In this document: positions 52,913 through 62,607 of the stretch, piece after piece
Layout: each line of letters begins with the position of its first letter
How positions within the stretch are numbered: the first letter of the stretch is position 1
NCBI RefSeq assembly: GCF_001294625.1
Contig: NZ_CP012677.1
Coordinates: 124,001 to 188,000 of the forward strand
Direction of reading: 5' to 3'
Source of the DNA: Arthrobacter alpinus
Lineage (GTDB): Bacteria > Actinomycetota > Actinomycetes > Actinomycetales > Micrococcaceae
Length of the DNA: 64,000 nt
Notes under the pieces: generated by a model
What the model was told of the DNA's origin: nothing
Databases searched by the model: none
Seen by the model: only the letters and a program-made list of their open reading frames with translations
Made by a program: the position numbers and the translations under genes

Positions 52913-55747
52913 TTAGAGGCCGAGTTGTTCAAGGATCGGCAGTTGCTCACGAACAGCCTGCCGGGCCGCCGAGGCGCTCTTGGCGTGAAGTGCCACGGCA
53001 GCCAGTCGTTGGGCGTCGGCCAGGCTAACCGTGGTCAGAACCGCGGCCACCGGAGCCAGTGCGCGTGCGCTCATGGACAGTGTTGAGACACCCAGTCCCA
53101 CAAGTACGACGGCGAGAGCCGGGTCCGCGGCGGCCTCGCCACAGACACCCACCGGCTTGGGTAAGCCCGTGGTGACCTGCGCTTGGAAGGCGCCGTCGGC
53201 CGTTAGCTTGATGAGCTGGAGCACGGCCGGCTGCCAGGGGTCATTGAGCGTTGCCAAGGGACCCAACTGGCGGTCAGCGGCCATGGTGTATTGGGTCAAA
53301 TCATTGGTGCCCAAGGAGGCGAAGTCGGCCTCGCCTAGAATGGCCGAGGCCGTCAACGCTGCCGAAGGAACCTCCACCATGACACCGGCCGTGGCCAGCC
53401 CGGCAGCCCTGGCCATCGCGGTGAAGTTGGCGGCTTCCTCTGCGGTAGAAATCATCGGGGCCATGACCCAAACATCAGCGTCATGGGCGGCCGTGGCCAT
53501 GGCAATGGCCTGTAGCTGGCGTTCCAGAACGCCAGGAGAGGTGGTGTCCGTCCGGTACCCACGAACACCGAGTGCCGGGTTGTGCTCATCAGCAACAGTC
53601 AAGAACGGCAATGGTTTGTCGGCGCCAGCGTCAAGGGTACGGATGACTACCTTTTTGCCGGGGAACGCTGCCAGCACGCCACCGTAGGCGGTAATTTGTT
53701 CCTCAACGGTGGGCTCGCTCTCGCGGTCCAGGAAACAGAACTCTGTTCGCAGCAGTCCTACGCCTTCGGCTCCCGCTGCGGCAGCCTTGAGCGCGTCCTC
53801 GCCGGTGCCAACATTGGCCAGAAGCGGAATATGTAGCCCGTCAGACAAGAAGTTTTCGCCACTAAAAGCAGGTATTTGGGAGGCTTGGGCCGCCCAGGTG
53901 GCGGCCGTTGCACGCAGAGCGTCGTCCGGGTTGGTGGTGATGCTTCCGGCTGCGCCATCAACGTAGACCTCAGTGCCATCGGCAATACCGTTCACGCCAG
54001 CGGCGGCAACAACGGCTGGCAGCCCCAGCATACGAGCGAGAATGGCAGTGTGTGATTGCGGGCCTCCGTCGGAGGTGATCAAAGCCAGGATCCATGCCGG
54101 ATCTAGGGTGGCGGTGTCTGCTGGTGCCAAATCGGTAGCGGCCAGAATATAGGGGACATCGGAGACGGGGATGCCCGGTACCGGAAGTCCTTGGAGCGCT
54201 GCCACAATGCGTGAGCGCACATCCAGCACATCTGTGGCGCGCTCGGCCATGTAGCCGCCCAATGCAGTGAGCGTATTTGCCACTGTTTGACCGGCTTCCC
54301 AGATGGCTCGTTCCGGGGAGCGGGGGCCACCGGGGGCATCCGGGGAGAGCAATTTGATGGCGGCCTTGATGAGCATGGGATCGCCGGCCATCAGCGCTGT
54401 GGCTTGCAAGATTTCCTTGCTTTCTTCTGCTGCTGATTCGGCCCGGTTGCGCAGTTCTTCCTGCACAGCTTTGGAAGCGGTCCTGATGGAAGCCTTATTC
54501 GTTTCCAAAGATGCTTCAGCGTCGTGGGGAGCATCTACTGCAGGTTCTGAGATTGGCGCGGGCATTTGCAGCACAGCTCCCAGTACGCGTCCGGCGTTGA
54601 CGCCTACTCCCTGAAACACCACGGCAGCTGGCTGGGTTCTGCGTGCACGTTGCAAAGCAGAATCCACATCGGTGAGCAGTTCATTCCAGCTGGCTACGAA
54701 CTTCTTCAGGCCTTCAGCTTCCAAAAGCGCGGTGACCTCATCGTAGGAAACTCCGAGTTTTTCCAGTGCCACCATGGTGTCGGCCGCAGTTTGGGTGTAG
54801 CCGGTGATGGTGTCCCCGGCAATGACGCCATAGTCAAAGGTGGCTTGAAGTGTGGCTTCCGGCATGGTGTTGACGACGCCGTCCGTGACCAGCTCACTGA
54901 CATACTTGGTGTCGGAATAGGCAGGATTCTTGGAGCCCGTGGAGGCCCACAGCAGGCGCTGCGGCACGGCCCCGAGCTCAGCCAGTGCCCGCCAGCGCGC
55001 AGTGTCCACGCTGGCACGGAAAATTTGGTGGGCCAAGATAGCGTTGGCCACCCCTGTTTTGCCTCTCAATGCCAGGGCTTCCGGGGTGCCCATGGCCTCT
55101 AGCCGCGCATCAATCTCAGCATCCACCCGGGACACGAAGAAGGACGCCACGGAGTGGATGGTGGAGAGATCATGACCGTTCTTGGTGGCCAATTCCAAGC
55201 CACTCTGGAAGGCGTCCATGACCTCGGCATAGCGAGTGAGGGAGAAGATGAGGGTGACATTGACACTGATGCCATCCCCCAGCACGGTGGTGATGGCGGC
55301 AAGGCCCTCGGTGGTTGCCGGAATCTTGACCAGGACGTTGCTTTTGCCGACTTTGGCATGGAGCTTTCGGGCCTCTACAACAGTGGCTTCGGTATCCCAA
55401 GCCAGACGCGGGTCCACTTCGATGGACACCCTGCCATCGACCCCGTTGCTCAAAGTAGCCACGGGGAAGAGAAGATCGCAGGCGTCGGTGACATCCGCCG
55501 TCGTAATTTCCCAAACGGCCTGCTCAGCGGTGGCACCTTGCGCTGCGAGAGCGGCAATGGTGACGTCATAATCGCTGCTGGAGGTGATGGCAGCATGGAA
55601 AATACTGGGATTTGTGGTTACGCCGACCACATTCTTCTTGCTCACGAGTTCTTGCAGGCTGCCGGTGGATAGCCGTGAGCGGGAGAGATCGTCGAGCCAG
55701 ATGGACACTCCGGCGTCTGACAACTGGCCGGTTGGTGTGGAAGACAT
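52913..55747 (-). CDS. tal-ptsI: transaldolase fused to PTS Enzyme I
   Basis: This is a 944-residue fusion. Residues 1-368 are a complete actinobacterial-type transaldolase: '[14 protein letters not shown]', '[15 protein letters not shown]', Schiff-base Lys141 in '[14 protein letters not shown]', and '[17 protein letters not shown]'. After only about six linker residues, Enzyme I begins at '[17 protein letters not shown]' and runs to the end, with phospho-His566 in '[12 protein letters not shown]', '[15 protein letters not shown]', '[15 protein letters not shown]' and '[11 protein letters not shown]'. Both halves are full length with all key residues, and the frame is unbroken. The fusion would physically join PEP-dependent sugar phosphorylation to the pentose-phosphate pathway. 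It lies between the EIIC gene and HPr. Confidence 0.95.
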   Translation of the reverse strand: MSSTPTGQLSDAGVSIWLDDLSRSRLSTGSLQELVSKKNVVGVTTNPSIFHAAITSSSDYDVTIAALAAQGATAEQAVWEITTADVTDACDLLFPVATLSNGVDGRVSIEVDPRLAWDTEATVVEARKLHAKVGKSNVLVKIPATTEGLAAITTVLGDGISVNVTLIFSLTRYAEVMDAFQSGLELATKNGHDLSTIHSVASFFVSRVDAEIDARLEAMGTPEALALRGKTGVANAILAHQIFRASVDTARWRALAELGAVPQRLLWASTGSKNPAYSDTKYVSELVTDGVVNTMPEATLQATFDYGVIAGDTITGYTQTAADTMVALEKLGVSYDEVTALLEAEGLKKFVASWNELLTDVDSALQRARRTQPAAVVFQGVGVNAGRVLGAVLQMPAPISEPAVDAPHDAEASLETNKASIRTASKAVQEELRNRAESAAEESKEILQATALMAGDPMLIKAAIKLLSPDAPGGPRSPERAIWEAGQTVANTLTALGGYMAERATDVLDVRSRIVAALQGLPVPGIPVSDVPYILAATDLAPADTATLDPAWILALITSDGGPQSHTAILARMLGLPAVVAAAGVNGIADGTEVYVDGAAGSITTNPDDALRATAATWAAQASQIPAFSGENFLSDGLHIPLLANVGTGEDALKAAAAGAEGVGLLRTEFCFLDRESEPTVEEQITAYGGVLAAFPGKKVVIRTLDAGADKPLPFLTVADEHNPALGVRGYRTDTTSPGVLERQLQAIAMATAAHDADVWVMAPMISTAEEAANFTAMARAAGLATAGVMVEVPSAALTASAILGEADFASLGTNDLTQYTMAADRQLGPLATLNDPWQPAVLQLIKLTADGAFQAQVTTGLPKPVGVCGEAAADPALAVVLVGLGVSTLSMSARALAPVAAVLTTVSLADAQRLAAVALHAKSASAARQAVREQLPILEQLGL

Positions 55748-55772
55748 GTAATTCTCCTGGACGTTTCAAGGG

Positions 55773-55811
55773 GTGAGCCTGCCTAGAGCGGTGTGCTCTG
55801 GGCAGGCTCAC
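55773..55811 (-). terminator. strong intercistronic hairpin between EIIC and Tal-EI genes
   Basis: GTGAGCCTGCC-T-AGAGC, a GGTGT loop, then GCTCT-G-GGCAGGCTCAC form a nearly perfect stem of 16 pairs. There is no U-run on the minus strand, so it is more likely to protect the EIIABC mRNA 3' end or partly attenuate read-through into tal-ptsI than to terminate. Confidence 0.6.
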
Positions 55812-55881
55812 GGGGTGTTGGTCAGTGGTCTGCGGTCCCTGAAAACATTTCGGATTTCAGGGACGTCGGACGTGGTGATAC

Positions 55882-57411
55882 TTAAGAAGCGGTGCTTTCT
55901 GCAGCTACCTTCCGGTCGGCAAGCTCAGCCTTTGCCTGAGCAGCAATGGCAGCCTCGGCAGCCTTTTCTTCAGCAATCCAGGCATCGCGCTTGGCGCCTG
56001 GAACCCAGCCACGGTTGACAACCTTGACCTGGAAGATGATTCCGGCCGTCACCAAAACAACGGCAATCAGGACGGTCAAAACGGCGCCAAGGGCGCTGCT
56101 GCCAAGCAAGCTCACACCGACCAGCGTACCGAACCAGCCAAAGTCGGCATCACCAAAGGTGCTGTTTGCGAAGCCCAAGTCACCTAGAACCAGCAGCAGG
56201 ATGGCAGGCAGGATGGTGATGATGACACCGTTGACGAAGCCGCCTAGTACGGCACCGCGGCGTCCACCAGTTGCATTGCCGTATACACCGGCACCACCAC
56301 CGGTGAAGAAGTGGGGGACCATACCGGGCAGGATCAAAGCCAAGCCAAAGGCCGGGTTCAACCAGATGGCCAGCAGGCCAAGAGCCAACAGACCGCCAGC
56401 GAAGGAGCTCAGGAAGCCAATGAGAACTGCGTTGGCACCGAAGGGGAACACGATGGGGATATCCAGAGCCGGCTTGGCGCCGGGGACGACCTTTTCGGCG
56501 ATGCCTTGGAAAGCAGGGACCAATTCGCCAAGGACGGTGCGCACACCGTAGAGAATCACAGCCACACCAACACCGAACTGCAGCGCCTGGGCCAGACCGG
56601 CCATGATGAAGGCTCCTCCATCGGCAGCGCCAAAGATGGCCAAGGCTTCGTCCATGGGCAGTGCGATCAGGCCCCAGATGGTGAAGACCATGTAGATGGC
56701 AATCATGGACAGGGAAGTTGCAACCATGGAATCACGCAGGAACTTCAAGCTCTGCGGGAACTTGATGTCTTCCGTTGACTTGCTGCGCTTGCCTGCAACC
56801 TGGCCGGCCGCACCGGCAGCCAGGTAGCCCAGCGAACCGAAGTGACCGATGGCGATGGAGTCGTTTCCGGTGATCTTCTTGGTCCACGGGTGAAGGAAAG
56901 CCGGCATGACCACCATGATGACACCGAGCAAAAGTGCTCCGATCAACACGACGAGCCAACCAAGGTCAGCGCCCAGACCCACTGAAAGCACCACGGTGAG
57001 CATGGTGGCCATGAAGACCATGTGGTGTCCAGTCAAGAACACGTACTTCAACGGGGTAAAGCGGGCCAACAAGAGCATGACAACGAAGCCAAGGGTGAGC
57101 ACGTAGGCGCTTTGGGCACCAAACTCTTCCTGGGCCATGGCTGTGATGACCTCATTGGTGGGGATGACGCCCTGCGCGCCAGTGACCTTGAGAATGAGCT
57201 GGCCCAAGGGATCCAGCGAACCGACCACTACGTTGGCACCCGCACCTAAGATCAGGAAGCCAATGGCTGCCTTCAAACCGCCGCCAATGACCTGCCCGGC
57301 GTTCTTGCGAAGTGCCATCAGGCCCAAGGCGGTAATGATACCGATGAGGTACGCGGGGACATTGAGGATTTGTTGCCCAATGAAATTAAGTACTACTACG
57401 AGCCACTCCAT
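55882..57411 (-). CDS. PTS EIIC, ascorbate (UlaA) superfamily
   Basis: This 509-residue multi-pass membrane permease of the ascorbate-GAT superfamily starts 'NFIGQQILNVPAYLIGIITA' and has 'KYVFLTGHHMVFMATMLTVV' and 'LPGMVPHFFTGGGAGVYGNA', all typical of UlaA. It has an unusual charged, Ala-rich C-terminal tail of about 50 residues. It transports the sugar while EIIB phosphorylates it. AAAGGAAC precedes the ATG. UlaA relatives carry ascorbate but also other sugars, including deoxyribose- or pentitol-type substrates; the deoC, tkt and transaldolase context favours a pentose or deoxypentose. Confidence 0.92.
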   Translation of the reverse strand: MEWLVVVLNFIGQQILNVPAYLIGIITALGLMALRKNAGQVIGGGLKAAIGFLILGAGANVVVGSLDPLGQLILKVTGAQGVIPTNEVITAMAQEEFGAQSAYVLTLGFVVMLLLARFTPLKYVFLTGHHMVFMATMLTVVLSVGLGADLGWLVVLIGALLLGVIMVVMPAFLHPWTKKITGNDSIAIGHFGSLGYLAAGAAGQVAGKRSKSTEDIKFPQSLKFLRDSMVATSLSMIAIYMVFTIWGLIALPMDEALAIFGAADGGAFIMAGLAQALQFGVGVAVILYGVRTVLGELVPAFQGIAEKVVPGAKPALDIPIVFPFGANAVLIGFLSSFAGGLLALGLLAIWLNPAFGLALILPGMVPHFFTGGGAGVYGNATGGRRGAVLGGFVNGVIITILPAILLLVLGDLGFANSTFGDADFGWFGTLVGVSLLGSSALGAVLTVLIAVVLVTAGIIFQVKVVNRGWVPGAKRDAWIAEEKAAEAAIAAQAKAELADRKVAAESTAS

Positions 57412-57444
57412 AACGGATGTTCCTTTCGATGCGGGTGGGCCAGG

Positions 57445-57717
57445 TTACTGGAGGGCTTCGGTGATTTTGGTGGTGATTTCTTCCAGGTCAAAGAAGTTGT
57501 CGATGATGATGACCTTTGCGGGCACATCTCCGAGCTCGCCTGCCAGTTCGTCAGAGGTCAGCACGATCTCTGCTGTCTGGGCTGCGCCCTTGGCAACGCC
57601 CATGTCTGCGGCTTCAACGTCGGCGTCGATTCCGAGTTTTTCGAGTACTTTTTCTGCGTTCATCTTGAGTAGCACTGAGGTGCCGATACCCATGCCGCAC
57701 ACTGCAACAATCTTCAT
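57445..57717 (-). CDS. PTS EIIB, ascorbate/lactose-type
   Basis: This is a 90-residue cytoplasmic EIIB. The phosphorylated Cys7 lies in the P-loop-like 'VAVCGMGIGTSVLLKMNA' near the start. I chose ATG 57717 so that the protein begins at the first beta-strand; the frame has five more codons upstream. It transfers phosphate from EIIA to the sugar bound by the EIIC encoded next. It lies 33 bases upstream of the EIIC gene. Confidence 0.93.
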   Translation of the reverse strand: MKIVAVCGMGIGTSVLLKMNAEKVLEKLGIDADVEAADMGVAKGAAQTAEIVLTSDELAGELGDVPAKVIIIDNFFDLEEITTKITEALQ

Positions 57718-57773
57718 GGTGGTGCCTTTCATTGAGTTGATTCATTGAGTTGATTCGAAAACTGAGGGAACGA

Positions 57774-58232
57774 TTAGGCTGCGGATGCTGCGTCAGTCAG
57801 AAGTGCGCGCAACTCATCTCCTGATTCGGCAGCCACCAGCTGCTCCAACTTGCCTTTTTGGGAGAGGATTCCAGCCAAAGCCTTCAAGACATCCATGTGA
57901 GTGGTGTGGTCAATCGCAGCCAGACCGATGACAAGGGAGACGGGATCGTTTTTCGGATGACCGAACTCCACCGGATCTTTGAGACTGACCCAGCTGAGCC
58001 CGCCCGTCAGGACGGCTTCGGAGGGCCGGCCGTGGGCCAAGGCTATGCCCGGGGCGATCACGATGTACGGGCCGTGCTCTTCGACCGCTGCAATCATCTG
58101 GTCCGTGTAGGCATCTGTTGTGGCGCCTCCGGCAACGAGGCCTGCGCCTGAGAGACGAATTGCATCACGCCAATTCTGGGCGCTCGCTTTGGTGGTGATT
58201 GAACAGAGGGCTTCAGCCAAATTAATTGCCAC
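57774..58232 (-). CDS. PTS EIIA, fructose/ascorbate (EIIA-2) type
   Basis: This 152-residue EIIA-2 domain has its phospho-His67 in 'GIALAHGRPSEAVLTGG'. The conserved 'HGPYIVIAPGIALAHGRP' and the later 'VIGLAAIDHTTHMDVLKALA' match UlaC/FruA-type EIIA. It is the first gene of the PTS operon and starts at GTG 58232 after GAAAG. A ROK-type palindrome lies 88 bases upstream, at 58320. Confidence 0.93.
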   Translation of the reverse strand: MAINLAEALCSITTKASAQNWRDAIRLSGAGLVAGGATTDAYTDQMIAAVEEHGPYIVIAPGIALAHGRPSEAVLTGGLSWVSLKDPVEFGHPKNDPVSLVIGLAAIDHTTHMDVLKALAGILSQKGKLEQLVAAESGDELRALLTDAASAA

Positions 58233-58319
58233 GGTGGATCTTTCGTCAGTGAAAAAGTGGAAGCACCATTTCCGGAGAACCTGTGCTTGAAATCACGCTA
58301 ACATGCAAATAAGCCTTTT

Positions 58320-58333
58320 GTCTACAAATAGAC
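58320..58333. promoter_or_regulatory. candidate ROK operator GTCTA-N4-TAGAC (PTS operon)
   Basis: GTCTACAAATAGAC has the same arrangement as 1192-1205. It lies upstream of the EIIA gene and just past the end of the ROK gene, in an AT-rich stretch, as expected for a repressor site over the PTS promoter. Confidence 0.58.
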
Positions 58334-58397
58334 CAAAGTCTTTCGAAGGGGTGCGGAGCCTAACCGGTGCACTGCAGCGCGGTGCGTTGGTGGGTGG

Positions 58398-59561
58398 CTA
58401 TTGGGCCTTGGCGGCAGTGCGGGTAAGTCTGCTGATCCGGTCAGGGGCAAAAAGTGCATCCTGGGCAATAAGGGAGGCGCCTGTGACTCCAGCGATTGAG
58501 CCAAGTCGAGAAGGTTCCACCACGAGCCCCTTCAGCGAGTACTCTCTGGCGCCTGCAAAAATGGCTTCCCGAATGGTCGCCACAAAGGCTTCGCCTGCCT
58601 GAGCCAAGTTTCCGCCAACGATCACTGCCTGAGGATTGAGTAGACCCACCACGCCCGCCAATGTCTGGCCGATGTAGGTGCCATGTTCGGACAATAGTCG
58701 CAAGACTTCCCGGTCTCCGATCCGGGCAAGGTCGACGATGTCCTGGCTGGTGCGCACTTTGTAGCCGAGTGTGCGCAGTTCCTCGCGAATGACGCCGCCA
58801 CTGGCGACGAGTTCAAGGCGCTGGAGGCGGCCACCATTGGCGTTGGGCCAGCTTAGATCGCCGGCGCCACCCCGCGATCCTTGATAAATGGAACCGTCGA
58901 GCACAAACGCCGAACCAAGTCCGATACCCGCCTTGAGAACCACGATATCGCTGTACTCGCGCCACCCTCGCCTGGCTTCGGCGAGGGCTAAAATGTTGAC
59001 ATCCCTATCGACAGCGAAGACGGCATGGCCGTACCTTTCCGCGAAAAACTCCCGGACCAAAACGTTTTCCCACTGTGGGTCCAGCTGAGGGCTACCCAGC
59101 CGGCCGCTCTCAAAGTCCACAGGGCCAGGGACTCCCACTCCAATTCCCACAACGTCCTGATGGGTTTTATTGAGGCGGCCCAGCATGTGGTCAAAGACTT
59201 GACCTGCCCAGTCGAAGATCTCCGTGGGGCCTTCGCTCGGGGCAATGTCGGCTTCGTCTTCGATGAGGACATTGGAAGCCAGATCTGTGATGGCCAAGCG
59301 GGTGTGGGACCCGCCGATATCGACGGCTAGGAGTAGGCCGGCGTCGGGATTGACAGCAAATTCTTCCGCAGGACGCCCGCCTTGAGAGTCGGACTGGCCC
59401 ACGCTGATGATGAGTTTTGCTTCCAGAAGTTCGTCCAGCCGTCGGGCCAAGGTTATTCGAGACCAGCCAAGGTGATTAATGAGGCTACGCCGTGAGGTGG
59501 CCTGGCCGGAGCGAATGAGATTTAGGGCTACTCCGGAACCTGTTGAAAAGACATGCGGCAT
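58398..59561 (-). CDS. ROK family transcriptional regulator
   Basis: This is a ROK protein with winged HTH at the N-terminus ('ATSRRSLINHLGWSRITLAR') and kinase-like domain ('LLLAVDIGGSHTRLAITDL', 'VFAVDRDVNILALAEARRG', 'LLNPQAVIVGGNLA'). The zinc site is lost ('GDLSWPNANGGRLQRLELVA'). I chose ATG 59561 ('MPHVFSTGSGVAL') over the TTG at 59606 because GGAGAGAG lies upstream and other ROK proteins start near this point. It lies directly before the PTS operon on the same strand and is its likely regulator. Confidence 0.88.
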   Translation of the reverse strand: MPHVFSTGSGVALNLIRSGQATSRRSLINHLGWSRITLARRLDELLEAKLIISVGQSDSQGGRPAEEFAVNPDAGLLLAVDIGGSHTRLAITDLASNVLIEDEADIAPSEGPTEIFDWAGQVFDHMLGRLNKTHQDVVGIGVGVPGPVDFESGRLGSPQLDPQWENVLVREFFAERYGHAVFAVDRDVNILALAEARRGWREYSDIVVLKAGIGLGSAFVLDGSIYQGSRGGAGDLSWPNANGGRLQRLELVASGGVIREELRTLGYKVRTSQDIVDLARIGDREVLRLLSEHGTYIGQTLAGVVGLLNPQAVIVGGNLAQAGEAFVATIREAIFAGAREYSLKGLVVEPSRLGSIAGVTGASLIAQDALFAPDRISRLTRTAAKAQ

Positions 59562-60308
59562 GAGTTCCAGCTCTCTCCTGGTGGCTGACGGGAATCTGCC
59601 TTGCAAGGGTAGTTAAGTACACATTTATACTAAAGATAGCAGAGTGGCTCATCCTTAGGCAGGGATTTTCCAGTCTCTGCAGGCAGTTGTACAAGCTGGC
59701 AATTGTCAGTTGGTATAGCCCCGGCGAATGTTGGCGGCAAGTGCGGGTACCGTCTTCCGCGGCGGAATTAGCTGGGGTTCTGGGCTGACGATTCAGCTAC
59801 AGTTCCAGCTGTTTGAAGTACCGCTTCTGGCTTTCGTGAAAGAACTGTGATGATCGAACAGGGTGTCGCGCACGCTGGCATGCTGATCGCGCTTACAAGT
59901 CACCGTTGCTCGCCGCGTCCCCTAGTGATCACGTCTCTGAAAACCGTGGCCGGATACTAGATTCGGCTAGGCCGTCGATTCGAAGTCAACATTGGGTCAG
60001 GAATTTCCTGCCGACGTTGGGCTTTGCTTCAGTGGAGCAGCCCTGAGCTTGCCGGTAGCGAAGAGTTAAATTAGGACGCTGCCTTTCCGGCAGCGATTGT
60101 AGGAAGGGCACTGAGAGCTGGCATTAGAATTTCGGGACATCCGTTTCAAAAGCGGCAAAAAGAGTCTCGGGACTCGTGCGGTACCAGACATAAAAGCGGT
60201 CAGACCTGCTGGGACCGGCAGCAGCGAACTTGACCCAGCCTAACCCGAGGAGAAGTGACCTGCAGTGCTGAGCCTTTGGGCTATTGTGGCGACCCGGGGG
60301 CACGGGAT
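59562..60308. other. intergenic stretch upstream of the last ROK gene, no gene seen
   Basis: The first 100 bases include AT-rich promoter-like DNA (TTTAGTATAAATGTG on the minus strand). The rest, to the repeat at 60309, contains no supported gene. The short frames here look like chance. Confidence 0.45.
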
Positions 60309-60659
60309 GAATCAAGAGTAAAATGAGAAGGGCAGCAATGGTGGTTGACGTGCCAGGTTCGGGGCCGTTCAGCAGTCAGGTGGGAGTTCCCACCACGTCA
60401 TACAAAACTCATACTTTTGAACACACGACAGCGCCTATTTAGTATCTTGCATTGTTGCAACCACATCATGCAGGAACAGGCAAAAAGAGCCTATTGCTAG
60501 CGCTTTGTTGACCCCTGATCAGCAAGCAGGGTTATAAACGTTGATAACTACTGAGGGATTTTGAGCACTCAACACACTCTGACATGCGGTGACAATCTCG
60601 GTTGGTATCTTATTGCTTCGCAATTCCGGGTGTTCAGCACTGACTGTTTCGGTTCGAAT
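60309..60659 (+). repeat. dispersed repeat, copy 7 (type A, full length)
   Basis: It begins GAATCAAGAGTAAAATGAG and contains GGGAGTTCCCACCACGTCAT, TTTAGTATCTTGCATTGTTG, TTATAAACGTTGATAACTAC and the end TGTTTCGGTTCGAAT. It is clearly collinear with copy 1 at 2919. Confidence 0.82.
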
Positions 60660-60860
60660 ATCGCATGCCGCAGGCCCGCTCGATTCCATTTGAGCATAGA
60701 AATGCAACCGCCTTGGATTACTTGGCCTGTGCCCAGCGGGGGATGCTCAATGGAGATCATTCACTTGCAAGGTAGATCCGGTTAGGTCGTGGTGCAAAGC
60801 AATCAGGATGACGCTGCTAGTGCACTGACGGAGGCGGCCGATATTCGTAAATTTTTCTTC

Positions 60861-60892
60861 TACGATCTGCATCGAATAAAAGATCGTATAAT
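60861..60892 (+). promoter_or_regulatory. promoter-like site with inverted repeat
   Basis: TACGATCT (60861-60868) and AGATCGTA (60881-60888) form a perfect inverted repeat with a twelve-base spacer that overlaps a consensus TATAAT at 60887-60892. The nearest plus-strand gene starts 275 bases downstream, so the transcript would have a long leader. Confidence 0.45.
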
Positions 60893-61166
60893 TCTGCATA
60901 TTCTTTAGGCAACAGAGGCGCCTCGGAGGGCGAGTTAGGCAGCGCGAGTGTCCTTCCGCGAGCACTAACTCATCCAGCGAAGTATTCACTCATAGTGTGG
61001 GTAGATCCTCAGGTTAGAACGTGTCCACAGTCACCCTCGACGCAGCTTGTAACTGAAGGTTGCGTTTGTGTCGAAAAAGTTGTTCGTTTGCCCCGGAACT
61101 TTGCCGCAGATTGGGCGCCCACACAGCGTTTTCCCACATAAGCAACGCTGCCGGTAGCGTGGAGCT

Positions 61167-62543
61167 ATGACAGCATATAAGGTAGTGAACCCCGCCACTG
61201 GCACCACACTCGAGGAATTCCCAGAAGCCACCGATGCCGAAATAGCGTCCGCCATTGCCCAATCCCATGAGGCTTTTGCCAAGTGGCGCCACTCGCCGGT
61301 CCATGACCGCTCTAGCGTTTTACACAGGGTTGCGGACCTGTACCGCACCCAAAAGCAGTTCTTGGCGATGCTTATTACCGAGGAGATGGGCAAACCGCTG
61401 CGGGAGTCTATGGGGGAGGTAGATTTGGTGGCTGACATCTTCGACTACTACGCCACGGAGGGTCCTGGCTTCCTCGCAGATGAGTTTCTCACCGTTAGAG
61501 GCGGGGGTGAAGCCATTGTCCGCACTGCACCGGTGGGGCCGCTTCTTGGAATCATGCCGTGGAACTACCCCTACTATCAGGTTGCCCGATTTGCGGCTCC
61601 GAACCTCATGCTAGGTAATACAGTTGTGCTCAAACACGCCCCGAGCTGCCCCCGCTCAGCGCTGGCCATCGCACGGATCTTCGAAGAAGCAGCTCTTCCT
61701 GATGGCGCGTACATCAATCTCTTCGCCACTAATGATCAAGTGGCCACCATTATTGCCGATCCCCGGGTCCAGGGTGTTTCTCTGACGGGCAGCGAACGTG
61801 CGGGTTCGGCGGTCGGTGAGATTGCGGGCAGAAATCTGAAGAAGTTTGTCCTTGAACTGGGCGGCTCAGATCCCTTCATCGTGCTCGACTCCCAAGATAT
61901 GGCGGCCACGGTCAAAGCCGCGGTGTCCGGGCGCATGGGAAATGGTGGACAAGCTTGCACTGCGTCTAAGCGATTCATAGTGCTGGAAGATATTTACGAC
62001 GATTTCCTCGAGCCCTTTACTTCTAAAATGGCGGCTATTGTCCCAGACGACCCCACCAATGCCTCCACTCGCTTTGGACCCTTGGCTTCTGAAGTTGCAG
62101 TGGAAGGAGTTATTAGCCAAGTGGATGACGCAATCGCCAAGGGTGCAACGTTGTTGACAGGAGGAACGCGCCTCCAAGGCCCAGGCGCCTTCATGCACCC
62201 TACTGTGCTGGCAGACGTTACTCCTGACATGCGTGCTTTTCACGAGGAGATTTTTGGCCCGGTGGCTGTAGTGTACAAAGTCAAGAATGCAGAGGAGGCC
62301 ATCGCCTTAGCTAATGGTTCGGCCTACGGTCTCGGCGGATCGGTCTTTAGCGCCGACCCCGAAAAAGCAAAGCAGGTGGCGGATCGTCTCGACACAGGGA
62401 TGGTCTGGATCAACAGCCCCACTGGAACCCAAGCGGACCTCCCTTTCGGTGGTGTCAAAGCTTCCGGTGTTGGCCGGGAACTGGCCAAGTACGGCATGAG
62501 TGAATTCGTCAATAAGAAACTCATCCGTACTCCGCTTTCATAG
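61167..62543 (+). CDS. NAD(P)-dependent aldehyde dehydrogenase (succinate-semialdehyde type)
   Basis: This is a 458-residue ALDH. It has Asn133 in 'GIMPWNYPYYQVARFAAP', base Glu230 in 'FVLELGGSDPFIVL', and nucleophile Cys264 in 'MGNGGQACTASKRF'. The short N-terminus ('YKVVNPATGTTLEEFPEATD') and overall length match the Sad/YneI-like group of succinate-semialdehyde dehydrogenases, which oxidise the aldehyde to succinate. It stands alone between a promoter region and a strong terminator. The substrate call is from family memory and could be another short aldehyde. Confidence 0.9.
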   Translation: MTAYKVVNPATGTTLEEFPEATDAEIASAIAQSHEAFAKWRHSPVHDRSSVLHRVADLYRTQKQFLAMLITEEMGKPLRESMGEVDLVADIFDYYATEGPGFLADEFLTVRGGGEAIVRTAPVGPLLGIMPWNYPYYQVARFAAPNLMLGNTVVLKHAPSCPRSALAIARIFEEAALPDGAYINLFATNDQVATIIADPRVQGVSLTGSERAGSAVGEIAGRNLKKFVLELGGSDPFIVLDSQDMAATVKAAVSGRMGNGGQACTASKRFIVLEDIYDDFLEPFTSKMAAIVPDDPTNASTRFGPLASEVAVEGVISQVDDAIAKGATLLTGGTRLQGPGAFMHPTVLADVTPDMRAFHEEIFGPVAVVYKVKNAEEAIALANGSAYGLGGSVFSADPEKAKQVADRLDTGMVWINSPTGTQADLPFGGVKASGVGRELAKYGMSEFVNKKLIRTPLS

Positions 62544-62547
62544 CCCC

Positions 62548-62596
62548 AAAAAGCAGTAGCCCCGTTTCCCTCGAGGGAAACGGGGCTACTGCTTTT
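62548..62596. terminator. bidirectional terminator
   Basis: AAAAGCAGTAGCCCCGTTTC and its inverted copy GAAACGGGGCTACTGCTTTT flank a TCGA loop. The stem is over 20 pairs with A- and T-runs at both ends, so it serves both the ALDH gene and the convergent RraA-like gene. Confidence 0.88.
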
Positions 62597-62607
62597 GCCT
62601 GCAACGC

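Noticed and set aside
61014..61438. Minus-strand frames over the start of the aldehyde dehydrogenase gene.
   Set aside because: They overlap a gene with all catalytic residues and have no independent support.
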